A DNA stretch of 64,000 bases from NCBI RefSeq assembly GCF_015645385.1, contig NZ_JADOET010000003.1:1-64000 (forward strand), written 5' to 3'. Below the pieces are notes generated by a model that saw only the letters and a program-made list of their open reading frames with translations, had not been told where the DNA came from and searched no databases. Below are positions 45,302 to 54,883 of the stretch, piece after piece; within the stretch, counting starts at the first letter, position 1, and every line of letters starts with the position of its first letter. The DNA comes from Winogradskyella marina (GTDB lineage: Bacteria; Bacteroidota; Bacteroidia; Flavobacteriales; Flavobacteriaceae). The position numbers and the translations under genes are program-made.

Positions 45302-47080
45302 ATGAAAAGGTCACTAATTATTATCTTTTTTCTTATTTCTACATTTAGTTTCTCGCAAAATAAAATGCTAGATTCTTTAGAAAATGTAATCCTTAACTAC
45401 AAAAAACAAGACACCACATATATTAATTTAAGAATTAAGTATGTCGCAAGAAAAATGTTCTTAACTCCTGCTGATACCACATGGACGAGTTATGTTAACA
45501 AAACACTAGATATTTCTAAACAACTTAAATACCCAAAAGGAATTGGGATTTCGTATAATAACTTGGGCATTATACATCATTACTTTAAGTCTGATCCGCT
45601 AGAAGGGTTAAACTACTACCAAAAGAGTTATGCTATTTTTGAAAAGGATGAAAAATTTAAAAAGTATGAAGTTGCTGTACTCACCAACATCGGACTCATT
45701 AATTTAGAGCAACAAGAATACGACAAAGCTTTAAAGAGTTTTAAAACGCTATTAAACAATCCTAAATACACGAGTAAATTCGCAGCCGAATTTTATATTG
45801 GTAATGTGTATGGAGATCAAAAAAAGTTAGACTCATCAATTTACTATTATAAAAAAGCACTTGTTGGAGCAGAGCAAAACAAAAGTCAACTGTATATGGC
45901 AAACATCAAAACCAATCTTGGTTTAATTGAAGCTAGAGCAGGTTTTTTAGAAGAAGGTTTAATAACCACAATTGAAAGTTTAGAACTCATAGAACATCAA
46001 AACATTGAAAGCTTACGCGTTTCAGCATACACCAATGCTGCTGAAGTTTATTTATTAAATAAGAATATAGAAAAAGCTGAATACTATGCCACCAACAGCT
46101 TAAAATTAAATGAGGCCTTAAATAGCTTATCTACCAAAAACAGTGCTTTGGGCACTTTAGCCAATGTCTATGCACAAAAAGAAGATTATAAAAACGCGCT
46201 AGATACGTATAAACAACACATTATATTACGCGATAGTCTTATTAATGCAGATAGAAAAATCGAAATATCTCGGAAAGAAATTCAATATGAAGCTGATAAA
46301 CACAAAGCGATTTCTGAAGTAGAAATTGAACGCCAAAAGTCGATTAAAAATACCTCTATCATTGGTGGTTCTGGCTTAGTTTTAGCTTCAATTATAGGAT
46401 TTGTGCTCTACAGAAGAAAACAAGAAGCGGTTTCGAAATCAAAGGAAGCAGAGTTTAATGCAAAAGTATCTGATACTGAATTAAAAGCTTTACGCTCGCA
46501 AATGAATCCGCATTTTATCTTTAACTCTCTTAATTCTATTGGTGATTATATTTTAAAAAATGACACGCAATCTGCAAGTGATTACTTGAGTAAATTTGCC
46601 AAATTGATGCGTTTAACCTTAGAAAATTCAGAAAAGAAAGAAATACTATTAAGTGAAGATATCGCTCTTCTTAGAACATATATGGACATTGAACGCAAAC
46701 GCTTTAACAACAAATTTGATTATACTATTGATGTTGCAGCTGATTTAGATGATGACAACATTTTAGTGCCACCAATGATTCTTCAACCGTTTATTGAAAA
46801 CAGTATTATTCATGGTTTGTCGCATAAAGACGACCTTGGCTTTGTCAAAATTTCTTTTAAAGCTGAAAATAACATGCTCATTTGTAGTGTAGATGACAAT
46901 GGTGTAGGCAGACAAAACCTCAACGAATCTGAAAACAAAAAGTCAATGGGAATGGCCATTACAAAAAGTAGAATTGAAATTATAAATAAATTAAAAAACA
47001 CGAATGGTTCTGTAGAAATTATAGATAAAACAGAAGGCACTAGAATAGACGTTTCACTCCCAATACAACTTGCTTTTTAA
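45302..47080 (+). CDS. TPR-containing LytS-type sensor histidine kinase
   Basis: A 592-aa protein: signal peptide (to about residue 19), periplasmic TPR repeats (about 78-312), a coiled-coil linker, one membrane helix (about 352-370), and a His_kinase domain with phospho-acceptor His404 in SQMNPHFIFNSLNSI, followed by a GHKL ATPase (PPMILQPFIENSIIHGL, DDNGVG). Same plan as the kinase at 27968 but with the LytS-type catalytic half. It works with the LytTR regulator encoded next. Confidence 0.92.
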   Translation: MKRSLIIIFFLISTFSFSQNKMLDSLENVILNYKKQDTTYINLRIKYVARKMFLTPADTTWTSYVNKTLDISKQLKYPKGIGISYNNLGIIHHYFKSDPLEGLNYYQKSYAIFEKDEKFKKYEVAVLTNIGLINLEQQEYDKALKSFKTLLNNPKYTSKFAAEFYIGNVYGDQKKLDSSIYYYKKALVGAEQNKSQLYMANIKTNLGLIEARAGFLEEGLITTIESLELIEHQNIESLRVSAYTNAAEVYLLNKNIEKAEYYATNSLKLNEALNSLSTKNSALGTLANVYAQKEDYKNALDTYKQHIILRDSLINADRKIEISRKEIQYEADKHKAISEVEIERQKSIKNTSIIGGSGLVLASIIGFVLYRRKQEAVSKSKEAEFNAKVSDTELKALRSQMNPHFIFNSLNSIGDYILKNDTQSASDYLSKFAKLMRLTLENSEKKEILLSEDIALLRTYMDIERKRFNNKFDYTIDVAADLDDDNILVPPMILQPFIENSIIHGLSHKDDLGFVKISFKAENNMLICSVDDNGVGRQNLNESENKKSMGMAITKSRIEIINKLKNTNGSVEIIDKTEGTRIDVSLPIQLAF

Positions 47081-47084
47081 CATT

Positions 47085-47819
47085 ATGATAAACACTGTAA
47101 TTATAGATGATGAAAAGCATTGTTCAGATCGTATTCTGAGTCATATTGAACAACATCCAAATACTTTTAATGTGCTTGCCGTAATCGACACTGTAGAAAA
47201 AGCACTAAAAGTTGTGCCGCAATTACAACCCGATTTGGTGTTTTTAGATATAAAAATTGATGATAAAACAGGGTTCGATTTTCTACAAGAAATTAATCAG
47301 GTTAATTTTAAAGTCATATTTACAACAGCATTCGATAATTTCGCTATTAAAGCCTTTAAATTTAGTGCGTTTGACTACTTACTAAAACCCATAGATTCTG
47401 ATGATTTTAATAATGCTGTGACGCGACTAAAAGCAGATTTGACAACTCATAATATAGAGCACCATCTTCAAAATCTATTTAAAAACCTAAAACCAGACCT
47501 GAAAAAAGTGATTACCATTCCATCATTAACAGGCTTTGAAACTGTAAAGGTTGAGGATATTATTCATTTAGAAGCAGACACAAGTTATACACACATCGTC
47601 ACTAAAGATGGCAAAACCATGGTTTCAAAACCTATAAAATTCTATGAAGATTTATTGGCTGATAATTCATTCTTTAAAACCCACAAATCACATCTCATAA
47701 ATATAGACCATGTAAAAAAATACTTTAAAGGAAAACAGAGTTATGTCTTAATGACTAATGATGCAAAAGTGCCTATTTCAATTCGACGGAAGGATGAGTT
47801 TTTAAAACACTTTAAGTAA
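47085..47819 (+). CDS. LytTR response regulator, partner of the LytS-type kinase
   Basis: A 244-aa regulator (ATG at 47085, 4 bp past the kinase stop; a TTG at 47070 overlaps the kinase and is less likely). Receiver with IDDEKHC near the N-terminus, phospho-acceptor in LVFLDIKIDD and Lys in YLLKPID; C-terminal LytTR domain with IIHLEADTSYTHIVTK and FFKTHKSHLINIDHVKKY. Converges on the YihY gene with an 8-bp overlap of their 3' ends. Confidence 0.93.
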   Translation: MINTVIIDDEKHCSDRILSHIEQHPNTFNVLAVIDTVEKALKVVPQLQPDLVFLDIKIDDKTGFDFLQEINQVNFKVIFTTAFDNFAIKAFKFSAFDYLLKPIDSDDFNNAVTRLKADLTTHNIEHHLQNLFKNLKPDLKKVITIPSLTGFETVKVEDIIHLEADTSYTHIVTKDGKTMVSKPIKFYEDLLADNSFFKTHKSHLINIDHVKKYFKGKQSYVLMTNDAKVPISIRRKDEFLKHFK

Positions 47820-48774
47820 TTTCCTTTTTAGCCGTTGGATGCTTTCTTAAAAATTGAAGTGATGCATTTAATTCGTAACCTAAGAGTAATATGTTAGAAT
47901 TTAGCCATAAATACAATAACAGAATCAATAAAGCTCCAATAGAACCGTAAAGCTCATTGTATTGCGAAAAGTTTTCAATATAAATCCCGAACAAAAAGGA
48001 GGTCAACATAATCAGTAAAGTTGTAAGCAATGCACCAACTGAAAAGAACTTAGATGCTTTTCCTTCTTTAGTGCCAAAATAGTATAAAGTCGCTGTTGCT
48101 AAATAAGCCATTATCACAAAGAATAAATACTTTGCAAAGATAATCCAGCCGACACCTTTATCGCCTTCTGTGATAGCGTGACCACTTAAGCCTTCGTACA
48201 AAGGTTTAAGTATATAGATCTGAAAGTATCCAAATACAGCAACCGTTAGCAATAAAAGAAATGCTAGAATTAATGCCACACCAATAGCATACATATATTG
48301 TTTAAACACATTGCGATACAGCTGTTTATGATAGGAAGTTTCAAAACCCGAAAAAACAGCATTTACCCCATTTGCCATTAAAAAAATAGATAATAAAAAG
48401 ATGGAAGAAATAAGACCTCCACTTGTATTGGTACTCATATCTTGAAAAATACTATCTATGAAAAAAGCTGACGTTTGTGGTGGTAAGATGGAATTTAAAA
48501 AATCTAAAAAATCACCTCTAAAGCCATCGATAGGAATATGTGGTATAACAATAATTACAAAAAGCAAAAACGGAAAAATAGCTGTAAAAAAACTAAATGC
48601 AATGGCACTTGCTCTTGTGGTTAGCGCTCCATTTACAATTCCCATAATATACAGCTCTAGCAAATCGTACACAGATAATCCTTCAAATCCTGGTAACTTT
48701 ATCTGCTTAAAAAAACGCATAAGTACATTTAAAACCGGAATTTTATCTAATTTATCTTCTATGGGTTTGGACAT
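47812..48774 (-). CDS. YihY/BrkB-family membrane protein
   Basis: A 320-aa inner-membrane protein (ATG at 48774; an earlier TTG is possible). Six hydrophobic helices follow LELYIMGIVNGALTTRASAIAFSFF, the family's conserved first block; other marks are FPFLLFVIIVIPHIP and GALLILLLYLWLNSNILLLGYELNA near the C-terminus. The family was once called RNase BN but has no demonstrated nuclease activity; a transport role is suspected. Overlaps the LytTR gene 3' end by 8 bp. Confidence 0.9.
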   Translation of the reverse strand: MSKPIEDKLDKIPVLNVLMRFFKQIKLPGFEGLSVYDLLELYIMGIVNGALTTRASAIAFSFFTAIFPFLLFVIIVIPHIPIDGFRGDFLDFLNSILPPQTSAFFIDSIFQDMSTNTSGGLISSIFLLSIFLMANGVNAVFSGFETSYHKQLYRNVFKQYMYAIGVALILAFLLLLTVAVFGYFQIYILKPLYEGLSGHAITEGDKGVGWIIFAKYLFFVIMAYLATATLYYFGTKEGKASKFFSVGALLTTLLIMLTSFLFGIYIENFSQYNELYGSIGALLILLLYLWLNSNILLLGYELNASLQFLRKHPTAKKEIT

Positions 48775-48821
48775 ACTCGGCTTAAAGTTTAAATTCAATA
48801 TTTAAAGTTACCAATTAGGCA

Positions 48822-49679
48822 TTACACAGCTTTTAAACTTAAATCTTTATTATATACTGAATGTGTTAATGCACCAGACGAAATATAATCGACACCACAT
48901 TCTGCATATTTTCTGAGCGTATGTTCATTAATACCACCAGAAGACTCCGTTAAACATTGATCGCCTATTAGCTTTACAGCCTTACGTGTATCTTCATAAT
49001 TAAAGTTATCGATAAGGACGCGATAAACTCCACCACAATCTAATATCTCTCTAATTTCATCTAGATTTCTGGCCTCAACAATAATTTTTAAATCTCTGTT
49101 GGTATCTTTCAAATATCGCTTAGTCAGGTTAATAGCTTTGGCAACTCCACCGGCAAAATCAATATGATTATCTTTTAGCATAATCATATCATACAAGGCG
49201 AATCTATGATTTTCTCCACCTCCAATTTTCACAGCCCATTTTTCTAAAGCTCTAATGCCTGGCGTTGTTTTACGTGTATCTAAAATTTTAGTTCCTGTAC
49301 CGTCTAAAATATCTACAAATTCTCTTGTTTTTGTCGCAATAGCACTCATGCGTTGCATAGCGTTAAGCACTAAACGTTCGGCTTTAAGAATGGATTGTGA
49401 AGCACCTTCAACAAAAAACACAATGTCGCCATGTTTTACATGTTGTCCATCGTCTATTAAAGTTTCCACTTTCATATCTTTATCGACATACTCAAATACC
49501 TGCTTCGCAAATTCAACACCTGCAATAATACCTTTGTCTTTGACCAGTAATTTTGCTTTTCCTTGAGCCGAAGCTGGAATACAAGCTAATGAACTATGGT
49601 CACCATCACCAACATCTTCTCTGATAGCATTAGAGATAATTAATTCTATTTCTTTATCGAATTGTGCTTTTGAAATCAT
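48822..49679 (-). CDS. nadC: nicotinate-nucleotide pyrophosphorylase
   Basis: A 285-aa quinolinate phosphoribosyltransferase (start at MISKAQFDK, 49679; the upstream TTG extension is hydrophobic and not family-like). It makes nicotinate mononucleotide from quinolinate and PRPP in NAD synthesis. Seen: EDVGDGDHSS, DTRKTTPGIRALEKWAVKIGGGENHR, LKDNHID, IIVEARNLDE and YISSGALTHS, covering the PRPP and substrate sites. Stands alone; no nadA or nadB adjacent. Confidence 0.95.
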   Translation of the reverse strand: MISKAQFDKEIELIISNAIREDVGDGDHSSLACIPASAQGKAKLLVKDKGIIAGVEFAKQVFEYVDKDMKVETLIDDGQHVKHGDIVFFVEGASQSILKAERLVLNAMQRMSAIATKTREFVDILDGTGTKILDTRKTTPGIRALEKWAVKIGGGENHRFALYDMIMLKDNHIDFAGGVAKAINLTKRYLKDTNRDLKIIVEARNLDEIREILDCGGVYRVLIDNFNYEDTRKAVKLIGDQCLTESSGGINEHTLRKYAECGVDYISSGALTHSVYNKDLSLKAV

Positions 49680-49812
49680 CTGAATACATATTTGTTGTAA
49701 AAATAGGAATTGATAGATTAAAAATGTCAAAAAGTAAATATCAAATTATAAAGCGACTAACTTTTTGAATGCTTTTAAATCCTTAAATTTGAAAATTATT
49801 TAGACAGTTTCT

Positions 49813-49872
49813 GTCACCTCGAGCGCAGTCGAGAGGTCATTTAACCAGGTCTCGACTGCGCTCGACCAGACA
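49813..49872. repeat. inverted pair of dispersed palindromic elements
   Basis: 49813-49838 (plus): GTC, arm ACCTC, loop GAGCGCAGTCGA, arm GAGGT. 49845-49872 (minus): arm GGTC, same loop, arm GACC. Six bases apart and head to head, ending 5 bp before the rlmH ATG. Confidence 0.8.
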
Positions 49873-49877
49873 CTACA

Positions 49878-50351
49878 ATGCAAATAAAACTCATTGCCAT
49901 AGGCAAAACCGATAATAAAAACTTAATGGCCTTAATTGCCGATTACTCAAAACGACTTGGTCATTATATTAAGTTTGAATTTGACATTATTCCTGATTTA
50001 AAAAAAGTTAAGAACTTATCGGAATCTCAGCAAAAAGAAAAGGAAGGCGAATTGATTTTGGCAAAAACTCAAACGTCTGATGTTTTAATTCTCTTAGACG
50101 AAAACGGAAAACAGTTAGATTCTATAGCGTTTTCTAACTATTTACAAAAACACATGAATTCTGGGATTAAAACCTTAATTTTTGTTATTGGTGGTCCTTA
50201 TGGGTTTTCGGATGCTATTTATAATAGAGCAAATGGCAAGTTAGGCTTGTCAAAAATGACATTTTCGCATCAAATGGTGCGCTTATTCTTTATTGAACAA
50301 TTGTACAGAGGGTTTACAATTCTTAGAAATGAACCTTATCATCATCGCTAA
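49878..50351 (+). CDS. rlmH: 23S rRNA (pseudouridine-1915-N3) methyltransferase
   Basis: A 157-aa SPOUT-family enzyme that methylates a pseudouridine in helix 69 of 23S rRNA. Seen: MQIKLIAIGKT start, LLDENGKQLDS, FVIGGPYGFSD (SAM-binding knot) and the conserved LSKMTFSHQMVRLFFIEQLYRGFTILRNEPYHH end. The 5' leader is almost entirely the inverted element pair at 49813-49872. Confidence 0.95.
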   Translation: MQIKLIAIGKTDNKNLMALIADYSKRLGHYIKFEFDIIPDLKKVKNLSESQQKEKEGELILAKTQTSDVLILLDENGKQLDSIAFSNYLQKHMNSGIKTLIFVIGGPYGFSDAIYNRANGKLGLSKMTFSHQMVRLFFIEQLYRGFTILRNEPYHHR

Positions 50352-50395
50352 AAACTATAAACCCTCTGATATTAAACGTCTAAACGTTTATTGCA

Positions 50396-50695
50396 TTAGT
50401 GTGTTTTATAAACTTCTTTTCGTTTTTTAAGTTGTCTTGTTAAATCATTAATGGTCTCGTTCATTGCCATTTCGTAATTTTTTTCATTCGATTTTGCAAA
50501 AATACGTGGTCCAGGTAAGCTCAGTTCTATATTACAAATTTTACCAGCATCATGATCTTTTTCATCATGCTTAAAATATACTTGAGCTGAAATTAAAAAC
50601 TCAAATTTATTAGCTAATTTCTCTAACTTTTCCTCTGTTAATTCTGAAAGTGTTTCACTTACGTCAATGTTTACATATTGAAAATTTACCGTCAT
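50396..50695 (-). CDS. hpf: ribosome hibernation-promoting factor, HPF/YfiA type
   Basis: A 99-aa short-form HPF/RaiA protein: a beta-alpha-beta-beta-beta-alpha fold with MTVNFQYVNIDVSETLSELTEEKLEKL, AQVYFKHDEKD and a C-terminal LTRQLKKRKE helix. It binds the decoding region of the 30S subunit and stalls ribosomes in stationary phase. It lacks the C-terminal dimerisation domain of long HPF. Convergent with rlmH. Confidence 0.9.
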   Translation of the reverse strand: MTVNFQYVNIDVSETLSELTEEKLEKLANKFEFLISAQVYFKHDEKDHDAGKICNIELSLPGPRIFAKSNEKNYEMAMNETINDLTRQLKKRKEVYKTH

Positions 50696-50834
50696 AATCT
50701 ATCTTGTTTTAATGAATTATTCTTTTCACTAAGATACAAGATTTAGTCAGTTTCAGAACTGATAATTATCATAATTTATTGATAAAATTTAAAATTATTT
50801 CATCAAAAACCATAACGACCTTAACAGGTAGAAC

Positions 50835-51794
50835 TTAGTGTTTTTTGTTAAACTTATAACCAATGGCCAATTTAGCTTTCGTAAGATTTAACAAGTAATT
50901 ATTACCGAAATCTATATCAGTGCTATTCAACCCATTGCTATATGTAAAACTCACATAAAATGGGTTTAAATTATAGCTTAAGCCTATTAAGAAATCTAAT
51001 TTGTAAAGCATGGGATTTGCTGGCTCAAAACTTCCATCTTGAAGTGTTATTTTTTTATCTATCAAGCCTATTCCTGGCATAACATTAACGGTTGCTGTTA
51101 TATTCTCTGGCAGTTTAAAGTAAGATATAATTCCTGCTAAAACACCAAATGACAACCCTTGATATCTCCTAACATCTCCTTGCTCATTAAAAAACGGTCT
51201 TGTCGTTTCTGATAATATACTAGGTTTTCCAGAGAAATAATCAAAACTTCCAAAAACACCAGCACCTCCAGTTATAAATATATTTTCATAATTTTTATTG
51301 GGTAAACCGGCTTTTAAAAGCGAATATGAAAATTCAATATCATCTAAAGTGTATAAATAATTAATTCCAACACTTACAGATCTAATATCATTTCTAAAAA
51401 CGGTAGGTTCGTCAAAATCATTTTTAGCATTAAAACCTCTATAAACTTGGGTATAAATTTTTACAAAATTCTTATCTTTTAATACCGTAGAGCCTTGAAG
51501 ATCAAACCGACTTGTTTTCTCTTTATTAGGGTTTTTAATATTAACAGCGATATCTAGTATTATCTTTTTGTTTGCAAAACCAAGACCTAAACCATACCTG
51601 TTATTAGGCACAAACTTGGCTTTAGAATCACCATCTGATACACTAAACTTATTAACTTTAAAATTGGAGAAAATACGCAGCGAATAGTTTTCAATATCTC
51701 TATCTACTAATAAGGAGTCTAAATCTTCTAAATCTTGTGCATTTAAATTAAAACTTGCAAAACAAAACACTAAAAGCAAAAAAGATTTTACCAT
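50835..51794 (-). CDS. DUF4421-like outer-membrane beta-barrel protein
   Basis: A 319-aa exported protein; I start at the ATG at 51794 (MVKSFLLLVFCFASFNLNAQ signal peptide) because the TTG extension is not signal-like. The mature part alternates beta strands with aromatic ends (NRYGLGLGF, FYVSFTYSNGLNSTDIDFG) and closes with LAIGYKFNKKH, an outer-membrane barrel pattern; I assign it to the DUF4421 family. Function unknown. Confidence 0.78.
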   Translation of the reverse strand: MVKSFLLLVFCFASFNLNAQDLEDLDSLLVDRDIENYSLRIFSNFKVNKFSVSDGDSKAKFVPNNRYGLGLGFANKKIILDIAVNIKNPNKEKTSRFDLQGSTVLKDKNFVKIYTQVYRGFNAKNDFDEPTVFRNDIRSVSVGINYLYTLDDIEFSYSLLKAGLPNKNYENIFITGGAGVFGSFDYFSGKPSILSETTRPFFNEQGDVRRYQGLSFGVLAGIISYFKLPENITATVNVMPGIGLIDKKITLQDGSFEPANPMLYKLDFLIGLSYNLNPFYVSFTYSNGLNSTDIDFGNNYLLNLTKAKLAIGYKFNKKH

Positions 51795-51894
51795 AACATA
51801 AAAGTGCGTGTTAAAATTATTTTGTTTTGACAATTGATCCTATATTAGATTCCTATTTTTACAAAAACAAAATTACATTAAATAAGGTCATATT

Positions 51895-52464
51895 ATGCAA
51901 CTTGTTTTCGCAACTAATAATTTAAATAAACTAAAAGAGGTTCAGTCTATGTTACCTACGCACATTAAACTTTTAAGTTTGAGTGATATTGCCTGTGTTG
52001 AAGACATTCCTGAAACCCAACCAACTATTGAAGGGAATGCGATACAAAAAGCAGAATACCTAAAAAAACATTATGGTTACGATTGTTTTGCAGATGATAC
52101 AGGTTTAGAGGTTGAAGCCTTACATGGAGAACCTGGCGTATTTTCCGCTCGTTATGCTGGTCCTCAGCGTAATGCAGACGACAACAACCATAAACTCTTA
52201 ACCGAACTTAAGAACAAACCCAACCGAAGTGCACAGTTTAAAACGGTTATTGCATTGCACCTAAACGGAGAGCTGCATACATTTACTGGGATTTGCAAAG
52301 GCAGTATTAAAAATAAAGCACATGGTGAAGGTGGTTTTGGTTACGATCCTCTCTTTAAAGCTGAAGGATTCGATAAGACATTTGCAGAAATATCTCTAGA
52401 AGAAAAAAATAGAATTGGGCATCGTGGGAAAGCGGTTGCTCAGTTGGTTGATTTTTTGAAATAA
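51895..52464 (+). CDS. rdgB: XTP/dITP pyrophosphatase (HAM1/RdgB)
   Basis: A 189-aa house-cleaning enzyme that removes non-canonical purine nucleotides such as dITP and XTP. Seen: FATNNLNKLKEV at the N-terminus, FADDTGLEVEALHGEPGVFSARYAG (catalytic Asp and nucleotide site), GEGGFGYDPLF and the final SHRG-like IGHRGKAVAQL. Full length. TATTTTTA about 45 bp upstream may be a -7 box. Confidence 0.95.
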   Translation: MQLVFATNNLNKLKEVQSMLPTHIKLLSLSDIACVEDIPETQPTIEGNAIQKAEYLKKHYGYDCFADDTGLEVEALHGEPGVFSARYAGPQRNADDNNHKLLTELKNKPNRSAQFKTVIALHLNGELHTFTGICKGSIKNKAHGEGGFGYDPLFKAEGFDKTFAEISLEEKNRIGHRGKAVAQLVDFLK

Positions 52465-52616
52465 CTGATTCTAAAAAAAGAAAAATTGGAATTAGTAATA
52501 TCAAATAGACTTTAATCTAAAATCAATCCTTATTACAATGACCTCACTAATTGTAGGTATTGTTTCACTTCTATTACTTTAAAATACAACAACTAAGCTT
52601 AATAAGAATAACAAAA

Positions 52617-52646
52617 TTGATTATCCAAATAATTAACGTACCTTTG
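52617..52646 (+). promoter_or_regulatory. promoter of the DEAD-box helicase gene
   Basis: TTG (52617-52619), 19-bp spacer, TACCTTTG (52639-52646). Perfect Bacteroidota consensus; it leaves a long leader of about 135 nt before the ATG. Confidence 0.8.
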
Positions 52647-52656
52647 CACCTTGCAA

Positions 52657-52696
52657 AAAATCCAAGGTTGGATTTTATATATTCCTCAGCGTGAGG
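52657..52696 (+). promoter_or_regulatory. structured 5' leader of the helicase mRNA
   Basis: Two hairpins: AAAATCCA-AGGT-TGGATTTT (52657-52676) and CCTCA-GCG-TGAGG (52684-52696). Long structured leaders are known for cold-shock helicase genes, so cold or self-regulation by the helicase is a reasonable guess. The remainder to 52786 is unstructured by eye. Confidence 0.55.
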
Positions 52697-52786
52697 ATGT
52701 GTTACCTAGAAGTTTTAGTGTTTAGTATGTCGATTCGCTTCTCTTGTAACACCAACAGAACATAATCGAATACATAAAACTCAAGA

Positions 52787-54682
52787 ATGAGCACATTCCA
52801 AGAATTAGGTCTTAATGAAGACCTTCTTAAAGCTATTACGGATTTAGGTTTTGAAAAACCTAGTGAAGTTCAACAAAAAGCAATTCCACTTTTATTAGAA
52901 GAAGAAGACAAAGATTTAGTGGCTTTGGCACAAACAGGAACAGGTAAAACTGCAGCCTTCGGGTTTCCTATGTTACAAAAAATTGATGTCGATAGCAGAA
53001 CCACACAAGGTCTTATCTTATCTCCAACACGCGAATTGTGTTTACAGATCGCCAACGAACTTAAACTTTACGGTAAGTATTGTAAAGGGTTAAATGTTAC
53101 TGCTATTTATGGTGGTGCAAGTATTTCTGACCAAGCAAGACAAGTAAAACGTGGTTCACAAATAATTGTAGCTACTCCTGGTCGTATGAAAGATATGATT
53201 AGCCGTAATATGGTTGATATTTCTAAAATACAATACAGCGTTTTAGACGAAGCCGATGAAATGTTAAATATGGGCTTCTATGAAGACATTACAGATATTT
53301 TATCCCACACACCAGATGATAAAAGCACCTGGTTATTCTCTGCAACAATGCCTAGAGAGGTTGCCAACATTGCAAAGAAATTTATGTACGATCCTACCGA
53401 AATTACTGTAGGTAACAAAAACGAAAGTACAAGTAACGTTTCTCACGAATATTATTTAGTAAATGCTAGAGATCGTTACCAAGCACTTAAGCGTTTGGCA
53501 GATGCAAATCCTGATATATTTTCTGTGATTTTCTGTCGTACAAAAAGAGACACTCAAAAAGTAGCCGAAAACTTAATTGAAGATGGTTATTCTGCAGGAG
53601 CATTACATGGAGATTTAAGTCAGAATCAACGTGATTTAGTAATGAAATCTTTCAGAAACCAACAAATACAAATGTTGGTAGCTACAGATGTTGCAGCTCG
53701 TGGTATTGATGTCGATGATATTACACACGTTATCAATTACCAACTACCTGATGAACCTGAAGTTTACACTCACAGGTCTGGTAGAACAGGACGTGCTGGT
53801 AAAACAGGTATCTCAATGGTTATTGTTTCTAAAAGTGAAGTTAGAAAAATTAAAGGTATAGAACGTATCATTAAAAAACAATTTGAGAAGAAGGAGATTC
53901 CATCTTCAGAAAGTATTGTTGAAGTACAATTAATGTCCTTAGCCAATAAAATACACACCACTGAAACTAATGGAGAAATTGATAAGCATCTAGAAAATAT
54001 CAACACGTTATTTGCAGATACGGAGAAAGACGAATTAATCAAAAAATTCTTTTCTGTAGAATTTAATCGTTTCTTTAATTACTATCAAAAATCGAAAGAT
54101 TTAAATGTTGTTGAGTCTCGCGGAAGCGATAGAGATGGTGGACGCGGTTACAACAAACAATCTAACGATTCTCGTTACTTTATTAACGTCGGGAAAAAAG
54201 ATGGTTACGACTGGATGAAATTGAAAGATTTCTTAAAAGAACAATTAGAATTAGGACGTGACGACGTTTTTAAAGTCGATGTAAAAGATAGCTTTTCATT
54301 CTTTAATACCGAAAAAGGTTTACAAGAAAAAGTATTGGCATTCTTCACTGATTTTAAACATGATGGTCGTTTTGTAAATGTTGAAGTAAGTGCTGACAAA
54401 GGCAGAAGTCGTGGTGGAAGAAGTGGCGGAAGAGGTCGTGGAGGCAACGACAGACGCTCTGGTGGCCGAAGAAGAGATGATAAGCCAAGAGGAGATAGAC
54501 GCTCTAGCGGAAGACGTTCTGAAGGTGGAGGTTCTGGAAACCGAAGTGATAGACGTAGCAGACGCTCAGACGATAATAGAAGCGACAGAGGAGATAGAAA
54601 ATTTAACGACTCTAAAGGCGACAGACGTTCTTCAGAATCTAATAGTTCGGGTTCAGATAGACCAAGACGCTCTAGACGATAA
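52787..54682 (+). CDS. DEAD-box ATP-dependent RNA helicase (DeaD/CsdA type)
   Basis: A 631-aa RNA helicase: Q motif at about 4-33, Walker A AQTGTGKT at 48-55, DEAD (VLDEADEML) at about 155, SAT (FSATMPRE), HRSGRTGRAG, then a DbpA-like RNA-binding domain (about 460-545) and a low-complexity tail (about 548-631) rich in Arg, Gly, Ser and Asp. It helps ribosome assembly and mRNA unwinding, especially in the cold. The open frame on the other phase at 54390-54698 is an artefact of this tail's codons. Confidence 0.95.
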   Translation: MSTFQELGLNEDLLKAITDLGFEKPSEVQQKAIPLLLEEEDKDLVALAQTGTGKTAAFGFPMLQKIDVDSRTTQGLILSPTRELCLQIANELKLYGKYCKGLNVTAIYGGASISDQARQVKRGSQIIVATPGRMKDMISRNMVDISKIQYSVLDEADEMLNMGFYEDITDILSHTPDDKSTWLFSATMPREVANIAKKFMYDPTEITVGNKNESTSNVSHEYYLVNARDRYQALKRLADANPDIFSVIFCRTKRDTQKVAENLIEDGYSAGALHGDLSQNQRDLVMKSFRNQQIQMLVATDVAARGIDVDDITHVINYQLPDEPEVYTHRSGRTGRAGKTGISMVIVSKSEVRKIKGIERIIKKQFEKKEIPSSESIVEVQLMSLANKIHTTETNGEIDKHLENINTLFADTEKDELIKKFFSVEFNRFFNYYQKSKDLNVVESRGSDRDGGRGYNKQSNDSRYFINVGKKDGYDWMKLKDFLKEQLELGRDDVFKVDVKDSFSFFNTEKGLQEKVLAFFTDFKHDGRFVNVEVSADKGRSRGGRSGGRGRGGNDRRSGGRRRDDKPRGDRRSSGRRSEGGGSGNRSDRRSRRSDDNRSDRGDRKFNDSKGDRRSSESNSSGSDRPRRSRR

Positions 54683-54729
54683 TATTAAATTTTTCTAAAC
54701 GTTTTAACGTTTAATACCAATAACAAATT

Positions 54730-54769
54730 CCAAAACTTGAAGTAATACTTTAGGTTTTGGTTTTTTTTT
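54730..54769 (+). terminator. terminator of the helicase gene
   Basis: CCAAAAC pairs with GTTTTGG, with an inner AAGTA/TACTT stem, followed by T9. Confidence 0.85.
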
Positions 54770-54883
54770 GAACTATTCTAAACATAGCCTTTACCTATTA
54801 TAAAAGTTAATATTACGTCAAATCTAAGTGTGTAATATGTTAAATCCGTTTTCTTTATTACCTTTACCACGTAACACACCTGC

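Noticed and set aside
54390-54698. 102-codon open frame overlapping the helicase C-terminus
   Set aside because: It is the shifted reading of the Arg/Gly/Ser-rich tail and gives an artificial Glu/Val-rich product.
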